A DNA stretch of 64,000 nt from Colius striatus. Lineage: Eukaryota > Chordata > Aves > Coliiformes > Coliidae. Numbering within the stretch: position 1 is the first letter of the stretch; each line of letters opens with the position of its first letter. The notes below the pieces were generated by a model that saw nothing but the letters and a program-made list of their open reading frames with translations, had not been told where the DNA came from and did no database searches. Shown piece by piece: positions 13,874-23,873 of the stretch. Location: the NCBI RefSeq assembly GCF_028858725.1, contig NC_084761.1, positions 34,564,501 through 34,628,500 on the forward strand. The letters run 5' to 3'. A program made the translations under genes and the position numbers.

Positions 13874-14009
13874 CCCTTCCCTTCCCTTCCCTTCCCTTCC
13901 CTTCCCTTCCCTTCCCTTCCCTTCCCTTCCCTTCCCTTCCCTTCCCTTCCCTTCCCTTCCCTTCCCTTCCCTTCCTTTCCCTTCCCTTCCCTTCCCTTCC
14001 CTTCCCCTT
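13874..14009. repeat. (CCCTT)n microsatellite
   Basis: About 27 copies of a pure pyrimidine pentamer on the plus strand, with one interruption near 13975 (TTCCTTTCCC). Long homopurine-homopyrimidine mirror tracts can adopt triplex (H-DNA) structures. Length is likely variable, and the assembled copy number may be inaccurate. Confidence 0.97.
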
Positions 14010-14944
14010 TTTAAAATCAAGTTCACTTATTTCTCACATACAAGAATATAGCACCAAATTCTCCCTGTAAATCAAATTGTCTTTAATGTAGGTGAAGATC
14101 TGTTTCATAATGTGGGATTTGATTGGTATCAGAGAAAGGGAAACAGATACATTCATTATTTCAGTATAGTAGTATCTAGGAATCACAAAGAAAGAAAAGC
14201 AGTTATCCAGTTATCCTTATCAGGCCCTAGAGAAACAAAAAGCACAGAACTATTTCCTGACATGTAAGCCTCACCATTTAGGATTTTGTTGTGGTTTGTG
14301 ATGCGCTTTCACAAATGATGACAACCCAGTTCCTTGAAAGCTGAACAGATACACCATGGAAGGAGATCATATGTTATATTTAGAGCCTCCCTTCTGCTTT
14401 TCTAAATAAGATGAGCATCTGCCTAAAAACTTAAGCCCCAAAGTCAGCTATACATTGTACAATTACTCAGCTTTCCAAAATAAATATTACCACAGTGTGA
14501 CCACTGGTATTATAATCTGGTCAGTCTCCATGCAGAACTGCAGAAATAATCTGGAAGTAGGTAACTTTCAAGATTATCTCTTTTCTGTAGCAGTTATCAA
14601 ACTGTGGTCTGCAGAACTGTGAGAAAACCAATGGATCTGCAAAAGGAAATTCAAAGAAACAAAGTAGGTTAAATTTGCCATACAAATACACTGGAAATCA
14701 AAAAGGATTCAGAGCACAGGTTTAGGTGAGATACAGCTTTACATACTTACATCTCTCCTAAATAATGGCAGTTTCTTCTATGTATTACCCTTCTTCTGTC
14801 CACTGTACTCTGTACTTTTCTTTCAGATGGAAACTGACTGGAACAAATTATGCAGTAAATCTCTATAGAATTTGTCACAACTCTCTCTTAGAATTCCAGG
14901 CCAAGAATGCCTCCAATAAAAGACCGTCCAAACATAAGAAACAC
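14010..14944. other. Intergenic, no feature recognised
   Basis: A+T-rich DNA between the pentamer array and an ancient CR1. Nothing recognised. Confidence 0.55.
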
Positions 14945-16866
14945 CCTCTGAGGTAAAACCAATGATCCATCCAGCTTGATATTGTGTCTCTGACAGCAGG
15001 AAAATGAGCGAAGAGGAGGGAATGTTCTCAGAACTGTTTGCTTTCTTTGTTGTTGTCCCTAGAGTTCTATGAGGAGTAGTAGACATACCTGAGTGCATTC
15101 CCAGTTGTTGCACCATACGTTGATTTTGCATCCTCAAACAGTTTTGTGGTTTTTTCTCCTTTATTTACTTTTCCCTTACCTCTTTCTCTCTGGGAAGTTT
15201 TGTGTGGGTTCGGCCAATGGCTGGCCTACAGTGGAGAAGCCAATGGGGGTAACAACAAAAGGAAAAGTCATTTAAGGAAAAATTGGCAACTATTGGCAAT
15301 GTCTTTCTCTTGCATTGCTTTAGCCTCCACTGTTGTAGAGGTTTTAGAGGTTACCTTTCCATGTAGTCGTTCTAGTATCCTTTTATGCACATCCTGTCCA
15401 TGAAGTTTCTAATTCCTTCATGAGCTTCTTTAAGATTCAGCTAATCCATTAGGTTGTTGCCCCATCATCACAAACATTTTTACTGACCTTCTCTCTACCT
15501 TTTTTAATTCGCTGCCTCTCCTTGAGATGTGGAAACAAGAACTGAGTAGGTGAGTCACAGCTTTCTATGATGTAAAAATGTCTTCTCTCTTTTGTACCAT
15601 CCTTAGATTTTTTTTGGTTGGTTTGCTTGTTTGGGGTTTATGTGTTTGTTTTTGGTTATTTTCTGCCAAAGCACCTTGAGCATTTGTGTTTAAAAAATGC
15701 AAAATCAGTTAATATCACCTGCAAACCTGAAGATTTCACTGTACATTCCTATCTTCATCTCTTTAATGAAGACACTGAAGGTCCCAGGACCTTGCTGTTG
15801 ACTTTTCTCCTTCCTGGGAAATGCCCATTAATCCTTACTCTTTCCTTCTCATGCTTTGCCCAGTTTTCAGTCCGTATCCAATTTTCAGTACCTTTTCTCC
15901 AGCCTTACTGCAATTTCCTTTCTTTAATAACCTTAAGAGGATGGACTGGATAATGCAAGTCCCTTTCCAACTGGAACTATTCTTTTCTAGTCTAGTCTAG
16001 TCTATTTTACACTACACCAGTGTTTTCTTTGGAATTTTGGCAAAGGCATTTTGAAAATCCACATATGTTAAATCCAATGGATCCTCTTTGCCCAATGGAT
16101 CTGCTTTCTCTATGTTCCTATTTTCACCATTAAAAAAACTTCAGCTTAGTGAGGTAGGATTTCCCGTTACAGAAGGCAACCTGATTCCTGCTCTACAAGC
16201 CAAGTTTATCCATGTGTTCATGGATCTTATTCCTTATTATTAGAGATGGCACTCCACCATTATGCTAGGAATCACAGTAAGGCTCACTGGTCCATAGTTC
16301 TCAAGATCCCATCCAGAGCCCTTTTGGTAGATGGAAGCTGGCAGTTTTGCAGATGGCCACGCACTCACCCTCCTGCACAGTGGCTCCTCATTATTGTGTT
16401 ACACGTCACAGCCAGCATGTCTGAGTTCCTCCAGGACTCTTGATGTTATCCAACGGGGTGATGTTATCAAGTCTAGGTGACTTACTGACATCTGTCTTGT
16501 CTATTTGGACCAATACATCCTGTGTATTTACTTCAAATTGATTTTTTATTTCCTGACTTATCCACTACAAAGATTGCATCAGGATTGGGAATCGGACTTC
16601 TTCTGCTGTTAAAAACAACTCAAAAGATTTCATTGAGCTTGCTTCATCTTGTGCTGCCCCTTCTATACATTGGCCGTTGCATGCTCCCACTAGTCCTCAG
16701 CTGGCTTCCCGCTTTTGGTGTGTTTACGGAATTCTCTACTCTTCACATCAACATTCTTTGCAAGCCTGTCTTGAAATTCTTTTCAGCTTTCTTAATTTCT
16801 TGTTTGAAACCGACCTGCCATTTTCATGGTCTTTCCTGTTTTCATTTGAACAAACTTTCAGTTTCT
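14945..16866 (-). mobile_element. Ancient, highly diverged CR1-type LINE
   Basis: The plus strand carries the complement of an old CR1 in the right order. First comes a 3'-end-like block near 14949 (CCAATGATCCATCCAGC, then TGTCTCTGACAGCAGG). Next are the TGAGATGTGGAAACAAGAACTG block near 15520 and the ACCTGCAAACC block near 15720, followed by GAAGACACTGAAGGTCCCAGG near 15769. Last are RT-region blocks near 16150-16310 and an upstream region to about 16860. No frame survives. Similarity to CR1 is judged by eye and is patchy between 15080 and 15480, where unrelated sequence may be interposed. Confidence 0.6.
16105..16293 (+). repeat. Left arm of ~190-bp inverted duplication
   Basis: This piece of the ancient CR1 recurs as its reverse complement at 16929-17117 with about 90% identity by hand alignment (around 17 differences). 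Shared words include CAGCTTAGTGAGGTAGGATT and GGAATCACAGTAAGGCTCAC. Confidence 0.93.
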
Positions 16867-16928
16867 TAGAATCATAGAATGGTAGGGTTGGAAGGGACCT
16901 TTAGAGATCATCTAGTCCAAACCCCCAG
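16867..16928 (-). mobile_element. CR1 3'-tail fragment, 62 bp
   Basis: The plus strand reads AGAATCATAGAATGGTAGGG, then TTGGAAGGGACC and ATCATCTAGTCCAAACCCCC, the complement of a young CR1 3' end. It stops abruptly at 16928 and is followed without a gap by the right arm of the inverted duplication. Confidence 0.93.
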
Positions 16929-17117
16929 TTGACCAGTGAGCCTTACTGTGATTCCTAGCTTAATGGTGGAGTGCCATCTCTAATAATAAGGAACAAGATC
17001 CATGAACACATGGATAAACTTGGCTTATAGAGGAGGAATGAGATTGCCTTCTGTAATGGGAAATCCTACCTCACTAAGCTGAAGGATTTGATGATGAAAA
17101 TAGGAATATGCAGAAAG
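16929..17117 (-). repeat. Right arm of ~190-bp inverted duplication
   Basis: Reverse complement of 16105-16293 at about 90% identity, directly joined to the truncated CR1 tail on its left. On the minus strand the order is a copy of 16105-16293 followed by the CR1 3' tail in sense orientation. That layout suggests a chimeric insertion. Confidence 0.93.
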
Positions 17118-19061
17118 CCTTCCTTTCTCTTTTGATGGACTAGAATATTTTCACATTGAGCAGTGCTGAGGATTTTTGGACTGCTTTGTTATCTTTTTAC
17201 CTAGGCTTCTAACACAGTAACTTTTGAAGAGCCTTTAGAGTGCTTTTAGGTATCTTGCTTTTCAGACTTCTCCTCCTTTTAAGATTTTATTTTGAGAATA
17301 TGCTTCATTTTTGTATAGTTCCCTCTCTTTAAACTGAAAATCTACGTACTGAATTTATTTAGCTTGCTCTCTCCCATTACAATTCTATTGTGGCTACAAC
17401 TATCCCACTATTACCCCTTGAATGAAGTGTTGCATACATTCAAGACCAAATCCAGAGTGGCATACTTTCACTGCTTTCTGCTCTATTATTTTATATTCCT
17501 CTTATAACTTGACCAAATGTTTGAGTTGAAATTTTCCATAACTGATGACTGTCTTGTTCAGCTCTGAGAGTGAGACTTGCAAAAACAATATTACAAACTA
17601 TGTTTGAGACTTTTGTTTTGAAATATTCTGTATCCCCTGGCTCTTGAACAGAAAAATATTATTTGCTAGGGAGAACTGTTAGAAGTGAAATACTTAAAAC
17701 CTCCAGCCTCATTGCATACTTGAACTTAGAGGGCTGATAAGACAACCCATACTATGAAGCATATGATCACAGTGCAGTTCCAACACCTGTGACAGCTCAA
17801 AAGGACATTCTTTATAATGGCCAAAAAAAAAAACCAACCAACAATCGTATAGCTGAAGATTATCACAAGGCATACATGCATACATTGTGATACATGAGGT
17901 AAGTTTGTATTGTAACATCAGTACTGGAGGCTAAATTCTAGAATCCAAATTCCTAAATCCTGGAAGCTTAATTCTAGAATCTAATGGAACACGCTTTAAA
18001 CAGAGCTTTCTGTGTGTTGCAGAAGTCGTGGCTGGGGAAGGGTAAAGTTCTAACTGCTCTGCCTACTGAAATGTGCCAGATCAAGCTGGTGATAAAGGAC
18101 CAGCTCTGGTACAGTTGCAGTTGAGCAACCTGCCATTTGAAGAACTGGTCTGCACCTACTCTGAAAGAACTGGTCTGCACCTACTCTGAAAGAACTGGTC
18201 TGTACCTACTCTGAAAGGGTCACTCCCAGTTTTGAAGGGAAGTAAAAATTTTAAGGAACAGTTAGGCTTCTTGACAAAGTTTCAGCATAACTAGTGAACT
18301 TCCAGAAGGAGAGAGGAAAACCCTGTAATTACACCAGTGCTTGCAATCTTGGTTGTTTGGTTTTGGGTTTGTGGAGTTTTTTTTACCCCCTATTTGTCTT
18401 GAGCCAACTATTTTCTGCATGCTCACCTTCATTTACTTATCTTTAATTATTAATGGAATTTGAAAATAAAACTGTTATAAATTGCCAATCTTTTTGTTGT
18501 CTTCCTTTGGCATGATAAGTGAATATCTGTGTGGCAGGACGTCTTTACAGAGACATTAAGTAATCTGTTCGAGGGTTTTCTTTTCTCTTTTTAATTTTTG
18601 TATCAGAAATGAAGTGAATTAAAGCAAGAAACCTCCAAAGTTTCGTTACATCATTTTGAGGATGCATATACATGTACTTACAACGCTTTGTAAGTTCTGC
18701 TGCACATATTCAGTGATTCGCATTTTGCTAAAATGTATAAATGCAAGGCAATGCATGTTAAAATAGCATACCTCCTTGGTGAAGACTTGAGAGAAATAAA
18801 ATAGTTCAGCAATGATTCCTTGACCATTTTTCTTACTTAAAGATTAAATAGAAATTATATTGCTCTTTTGGAAGCCTCTCTGCATCTTTCCCAGTGGCAC
18901 AAGAGGTCAGCACAATCACCAGGACCCTGACATCCTTTCCTCTGTAATGAAAAATCCTTAATAATATGTATAGTTAATAAAATCTAATTGCATAATTCAA
19001 CTATAATTTCAGTCATGGTACTTGTCAGTGTATCAAACACATCTTTTCACAATATATACTT
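17118..19061. other. Intergenic, no gene recognised
   Basis: A+T-rich DNA with no recognised exon or known element, except the 25-bp tandem repeat listed separately. Confidence 0.55.
18142..18216 (+). repeat. 25-bp tandem repeat, three copies
   Basis: The unit beginning GAACTGGTCTGCACCTACTC is present three times in register at 18142, 18167 and 18192. The third copy differs by one base (TGCACC to TGTACC). The near identity of the copies points to a recent expansion. Confidence 0.95.
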
Positions 19062-19451
19062 CTAAGGGCCCTCCCAGCTCCATTCAGCTTCCTCGTGAAT
19101 AGGAGTATACACTTCTAAATATTGAGTAATTGTAGGCTTTTGTCTAAATCCAGCCAAATTTGACATACTGTAAAAAAGCGAAAGGTCATTTCTCAGTTGC
19201 TGCTTCTCTGAAGGTGACATTCCTTTACTTGAGCTTCCTGACACTGTGTATTTCCTTCTTCTGTTTATTTTACCACTCTGGTACCTCATTACCCATTGAA
19301 GAAATGGAATTTCTTTGACTGTGGTTGACACAGAGGATAGAACATATCGATACGCACTAAGGAGCGTTAAAATGCAGACTATGTAAAAGCCAGTGTTTAG
19401 GGAAAACCTGTAAACATAACTTAATGAACCAACAGACCATTGCAGTTTCAA
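19062..19451 (-). other. Unassigned open frame with possible membrane helix
   Basis: A 129-codon minus-strand open stretch ending in a stop at 19062. It begins at a TTG, so it may be an exon rather than a whole gene. A possible acceptor, TTTACAG|G, lies at 19408/19407, though its pyrimidine tract is weak. After that point the translation has a hydrophobic segment (GFYIVCILTLLSAYRYVL), then a basic patch (KINRRRK), then a polar tail ending HEEAEWSWEGP. This layout would suit the C-terminal exon of a single-pass membrane protein. I do not recognise the protein, no good poly(A) signal follows on the minus strand, and an open frame of this length is possible by chance in 64 kb. Confidence 0.2.
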
Positions 19452-19969
19452 GGCAGTAAAAAAAGTAAGAACAGAATCAATACTGTGACACAGGATTGTT
19501 AGTAGGCTACTTTAATTCTTCTGCAAGGAACACAGTTGATTTCATTACTCCTAAACTCTTCTGCACCTAGCAAAAGAGACATAGCAAATCTCATCTCAAC
19601 CATACCTACTGCAACCATTTCCACAATCCCTTGACAATATCTCCTAGATTGACAGAAACAACGTACCTGCCACAGTCTCACAAGACTGGAAAACTAGGCA
19701 ATTAGATTTTGCTGGCTAGGGACAACTTTGGTGTATCAGCCCAGAAACAAAACCCTCACCCCAAAATCCAGTCTTCCACCTGGTTTTGTCTGGCACAACC
19801 TTCAGATGGAGCCAGCATCAAGGTCACAACTACATTTCACCTAAATCTACAGTTTAGACTGGACTTGTCCCACTCTTCATTGGTAAGACTGAGCCCTCTT
19901 TTCCTCATAACATTCCATTTTAGTTATTTTAAAAATCATAATGTCTCCATTCAGTGTTGTTTTTTCTAT

Positions 19970-20215
19970 CTGGACCATGCCAAAATTTCTTAGCGTCTCT
20001 TCATAGGCCTCATTTCTCAACTTCTTGGTGTTTTTGTTGCTGTCAGCTGAACTCTTTCCAACATACTGAGGTCATTTTCAAACCTCGTGCCCACAATTGA
20101 AATAAACCTTGCAAATGAGGCCTGTGCAGGACTGTCAAATAGAATAATTACCTTCCTTGTCTCTGTATATAATTCATTATCAAAACTTGTACAATACTAG
20201 GCTTTTAATGACAAT
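19970..20215 (-). mobile_element. Ancient CR1/L3-like relic
   Basis: The plus strand resembles the complement of an old CR1 3' region: TTAGCGTCTCTTCATAGGCC, then GTGTTTTTGTTGCTGTC, CTGAACTCTTTCCAAC and AATGAGGCCTGTGCAGG, then GAATAATTACCTTCCTTGTC. It is very diverged and has no open frame. The assignment rests on ordered partial matches recognised by eye. Confidence 0.55.
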
Positions 20216-21437
20216 GTCTGGTTTTTAATTCATGCTTAGACTGTGGTGTGTGTGCAGCATACAAGACCTATAGTTCACCTTAAGTAAAATTTTAGAAGCT
20301 GAAGAAGTAGCAGTAATACTTCCCTGTGACAAGTAATGAATTTCAAGGTGTTGGAAACAGGGGCTAGGATGAGATGCCAAAGCCAGCTTCAGCAATGTCA
20401 AGAAACTAAGCTGGTCAAGGAAAGGTCAAGGAAAACACAGTTAAGGCAGCAAGCAACAGCCAAGCCAAAGCTGTGAAGTAGGAGATGCCTAAGCCCTTGA
20501 GAGGTGAGAAGCAAGCAAGCCTGGCATGACAGAACACCAGCTGTGGTGGAAGACAGCAAGAGTTGCAGCTTGAGAGCTTGGCACTCAGAGGTGGTCTGAA
20601 AGGCCATGAGGCAGCAGGGGAATTTGATAGGATCCCCGTATAAGCAGCTGTTAAATGAATTGATTTAAAAGTTGGGCTCCCCCATTCCAACCCATTCTAC
20701 TGTTTGACTTCTGCCAGGCTCTAAGGGAACTGCATGCAGGTGGCATGGAGCTGGCCAGTACCCGATGGCCATCTCATAGCCTCCTGCAGCAAAAGGCATA
20801 GCTTTTGCACCAAGGGATGTCTATTTATTAAAAAAAACCCCCACAACAAACCCCCCTCTTATTTAATTTAGCATAAATTTTCACTTCATTTTATCCTACA
20901 TTTTTTTGTCTCAGTTTCTTTCCGAGACATGTCAAACAGTAACAAAACAATTATATCTTTAGCTCTTTCCCTGAAGGATTTTCTTTCCTTCTATTTCTGC
21001 TTTCATCTGTTGACTGCTGCTAAGCCTCCCACCTGTCTAACACCCTCTACATTAATTTCACCTCCTAACAATGTGTGATGTCAAATACAGCGTCCTCAGT
21101 GAAAAACATTGAAAAGGGAAGGAAAGCACAGTGGATGGAGTGAAAGAAAAATCACTATAATTTCCTGCAAAATTTCTCTAAAATGAAAAATTTCTTGTAT
21201 ATTCCAAAATTGGGCAGGAGGGATAATTGAAGAAAATAAAAATCTTTTATTTTACTTACACTTGTTTTTTATTCAGAAGTACAGTCTTTCCATACTTCTT
21301 CCATGTAGGAAAAACCTAAACAAACAAACAAACCAACCACTGAGCAGTGAGGTTTAAAAAAAACCGCTCTCATACTTTCCTTAGGGAGACACTCAAATCA
21401 CAACTTTTAAAACTAGAAACTAATAACCTAAGTTTTC
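20216..21437. other. Intergenic, no gene recognised
   Basis: No exon or element recognised. Short A-rich and C-rich runs occur near 20830-20860 and 21310-21365. Confidence 0.55.
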
Positions 21438-22503
21438 CTCATGGCTGAATGACAGAGCCCAGAGGGTGGTGATCAATGGCACAGAGTCGAGTTGGAGGCC
21501 TGTGGCCAGTGGAGTTCCACAGGGATTGGTTCTGGGGCCAGTCTTGTTCAATATCTTCATCAATGACCTGGATGAGGGGACAGAGTGTACCCTTAGCAAG
21601 TTCACTGATGACACCAAACTGGGAGGACTGGCTGATTCCCCAGAAGGCTGTGCTGCCATTCAGCAGGATCTCAACCAGGTTGAGATTTGGGCAGAGAGGA
21701 ACCTCATGAGGTTCAACAAGGACAAGTGCAGAGTCCTGCATCTGGGAAGGAACAACCCCATGCACCAGTACAGGCTGGGGGTCGAACTGCTGAAGAGCAG
21801 CTCTGCAGAGAGAGACCTGGGAGTCCTGGTTGATAATAAGCTAAATATGAGCCAGCAATGTGCCCTCGTGGCCAAGAAGGCCAATGGCATCCTGGGATGC
21901 ATCAAAAAGAGTGTGGCCAGCAGGTCAAGGGATGTTATTCTCTCTATCTACTCTGCCCTGGTGAGGCCTCGTCTGGAGTCCTGTGTTCCATTCTGGGCTC
22001 CCCAGCTCAAGAGGGAGCTGAGAGAAGTGCTGGAGAGAGTCCAGCACAGGGCCACCAAGATGATCAGGGGACTGGAATATCTTTCATATGAGGAAAGACT
22101 GTGGGAACTGGGGCTGTTTAGTCTGGAGGAGACTGAGGGGGGATCTTATTAACATTCATAAATATCTAAAGGGTGGGTGTCAGGAGGTTGGGACATCACT
22201 TTTTTCGATGGTATCTAGCAATAGGACAAGGGGTAATGGGATGAAACTGGAACACAAAAAGTTCCACTTAAACATAAGAAAAAACTATTTCACTGTGAGG
22301 GTGAGGGAGCAGTGGAACAGGCTGCCCAGAGGGGTTGTGGAGGCTCCTTCCTTGGAAATCTTCAAGACCTGCCTGGACATGTTCCTATGTGACCTGATCT
22401 AGGTTGACCTGCTTCTGTAGGGGGGTTGGACTAGATGATCTCTGAAGGTCCCTTCCAACCCCTACCATTCTATGATTCTATGATTCTATGATTCTATGAT
22501 TCA
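21438..22503 (+). mobile_element. CR1 LINE, 5'-truncated, RT C-terminal region
   Basis: About 1.07 kb of a relatively young CR1. A 228-codon open frame (21466-22152) covers the end of the reverse transcriptase: [20 protein letters not shown], the catalytic F-T-D-D at 21601-21612, then [13 protein letters not shown] and [13 protein letters not shown]. The 3' UTR follows and ends in about 4.5 copies of ATTCTATG (22468-22503), the CR1 hallmark. The endonuclease and the N-terminal RT are absent, so it is a dead-on-arrival insertion. It is the least decayed CR1 in the window. Confidence 0.97.
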
Positions 22504-23844
22504 TGCACACCTTTTGTCTTCCAAAAAGGGCATGGCAAAAAAAACAAACCCCCAAAACAAAAATTTACAAAATTTCAGTATTTCTTAAGAAAGATTCATT
22601 CAGATTTTTTGGAAGGGATAGAAATAGAAAATCAGAAAATAAAATATGATGGTGAAAGAAAACAACCACCTGCAGTCTTTTGTTGTTTTACAGAATAGCT
22701 CCCAGTTAAACAGAACTACTGAAGAGTAAGTGGAGAGTTATATTGGTCTGATTCCTGTATTGTAGGTCAAAGTTGAAGACTACTGTGTATTATTGCCTTA
22801 AAAAGCAAAATGGGGCCTATAAAAACACATTGTAATTAGCAGGCTCGGCTCTAGCTGTCTTGACTTCCATGACACATCTATCATTGCAGACCAGTGGAAA
22901 GCTCAAATGAGGCATGCTGCCTCAGAAATTCTGCTATTGCTTTCTGTGGTTTGTGATAAGTAAAGGTTAATTGTAATCCTTTGTATTTCCCAAGAGGGAC
23001 CGTAGAAACATAGAGACGTTCAGGTGTCTGTAAACACAGAAGTGTTAGGAAAGCTGTGGCAAAGGTGGTTATTTTGCTAGCCTTACCCTTTGTGTCCTGT
23101 AGTTCTCAGCACTGTCCTTCTGACAACAGCCCCTGAAGTATTCATAAAATTATTTCAGAGGGCGACAGCATGTCACAAAGGCTAATTGACTTGTGCTGCT
23201 GCAATGATCCATGGCTGTATACATCCAGACAGCATTCTTGCCAGCCAAATGTATACACACATCTGCAAGTGGAAACTGGGATTTGATTTCATAACCTTTA
23301 GTTCCCCGAATTCAGGTCCTCATCCAGAGTTTAAAAAGCAGCTGTAGTCACATAAAATTACTGTTATGGGTGAGGATGCTACTCTATTGAGATAAAGAGT
23401 AGCAGTGCATTTTCACTTTGGCCAAAGTGCCGTATTTCCCAGGAAAATCAATCTGGAAAAATACCACAGTTTCATTATGGGGTTTTTTTGGTATCCCTCC
23501 CTGGCTACTACTGAACTGGACTCAGACTACATTGTCTCAGTATTTCTTGTCTCCATGCCTCAGTTCCTGTACACCTTATGCTTTATTTCCCCCTGTCTTT
23601 TGTCTTTTCTTACTAGGCAGAAATAGTTTACAAGTATATTAAAGCTGTTTAAGTACAAAGTGCACTACACATAACATCATTACTGATACTTACTTAATAA
23701 AGACAACATGCTCATAATTGTTTTAATGTATCAGGACCTAGTTACAATTATTTTCTAAGCTGTCTAAATGTAATACTCCAGTCTAAGGAGATCCTTTAGG
23801 ATTTGAATACATATTTAGAAGGATTTTCAATGCTTATGCTTTTA

Positions 23845-23873
23845 AATTATATAATTAATTTAATTATATAATT
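23845..23873. repeat. Duplicated 12-bp A+T palindrome
   Basis: AATTATATAATT, itself a perfect palindrome, occurs at 23845-23856 and again at 23862-23873, making a 29-bp pure A/T segment with nested dyad symmetry. It could extrude as a cruciform or bind A/T-hook or homeodomain proteins. Chance is also possible. Confidence 0.9.

Noticed and set aside
21466..22152. 228-codon open frame as a host gene
   Set aside because: It is the CR1 reverse-transcriptase end with the F-T-D-D motif and the octamer 3' tail, so it is a mobile element remnant.
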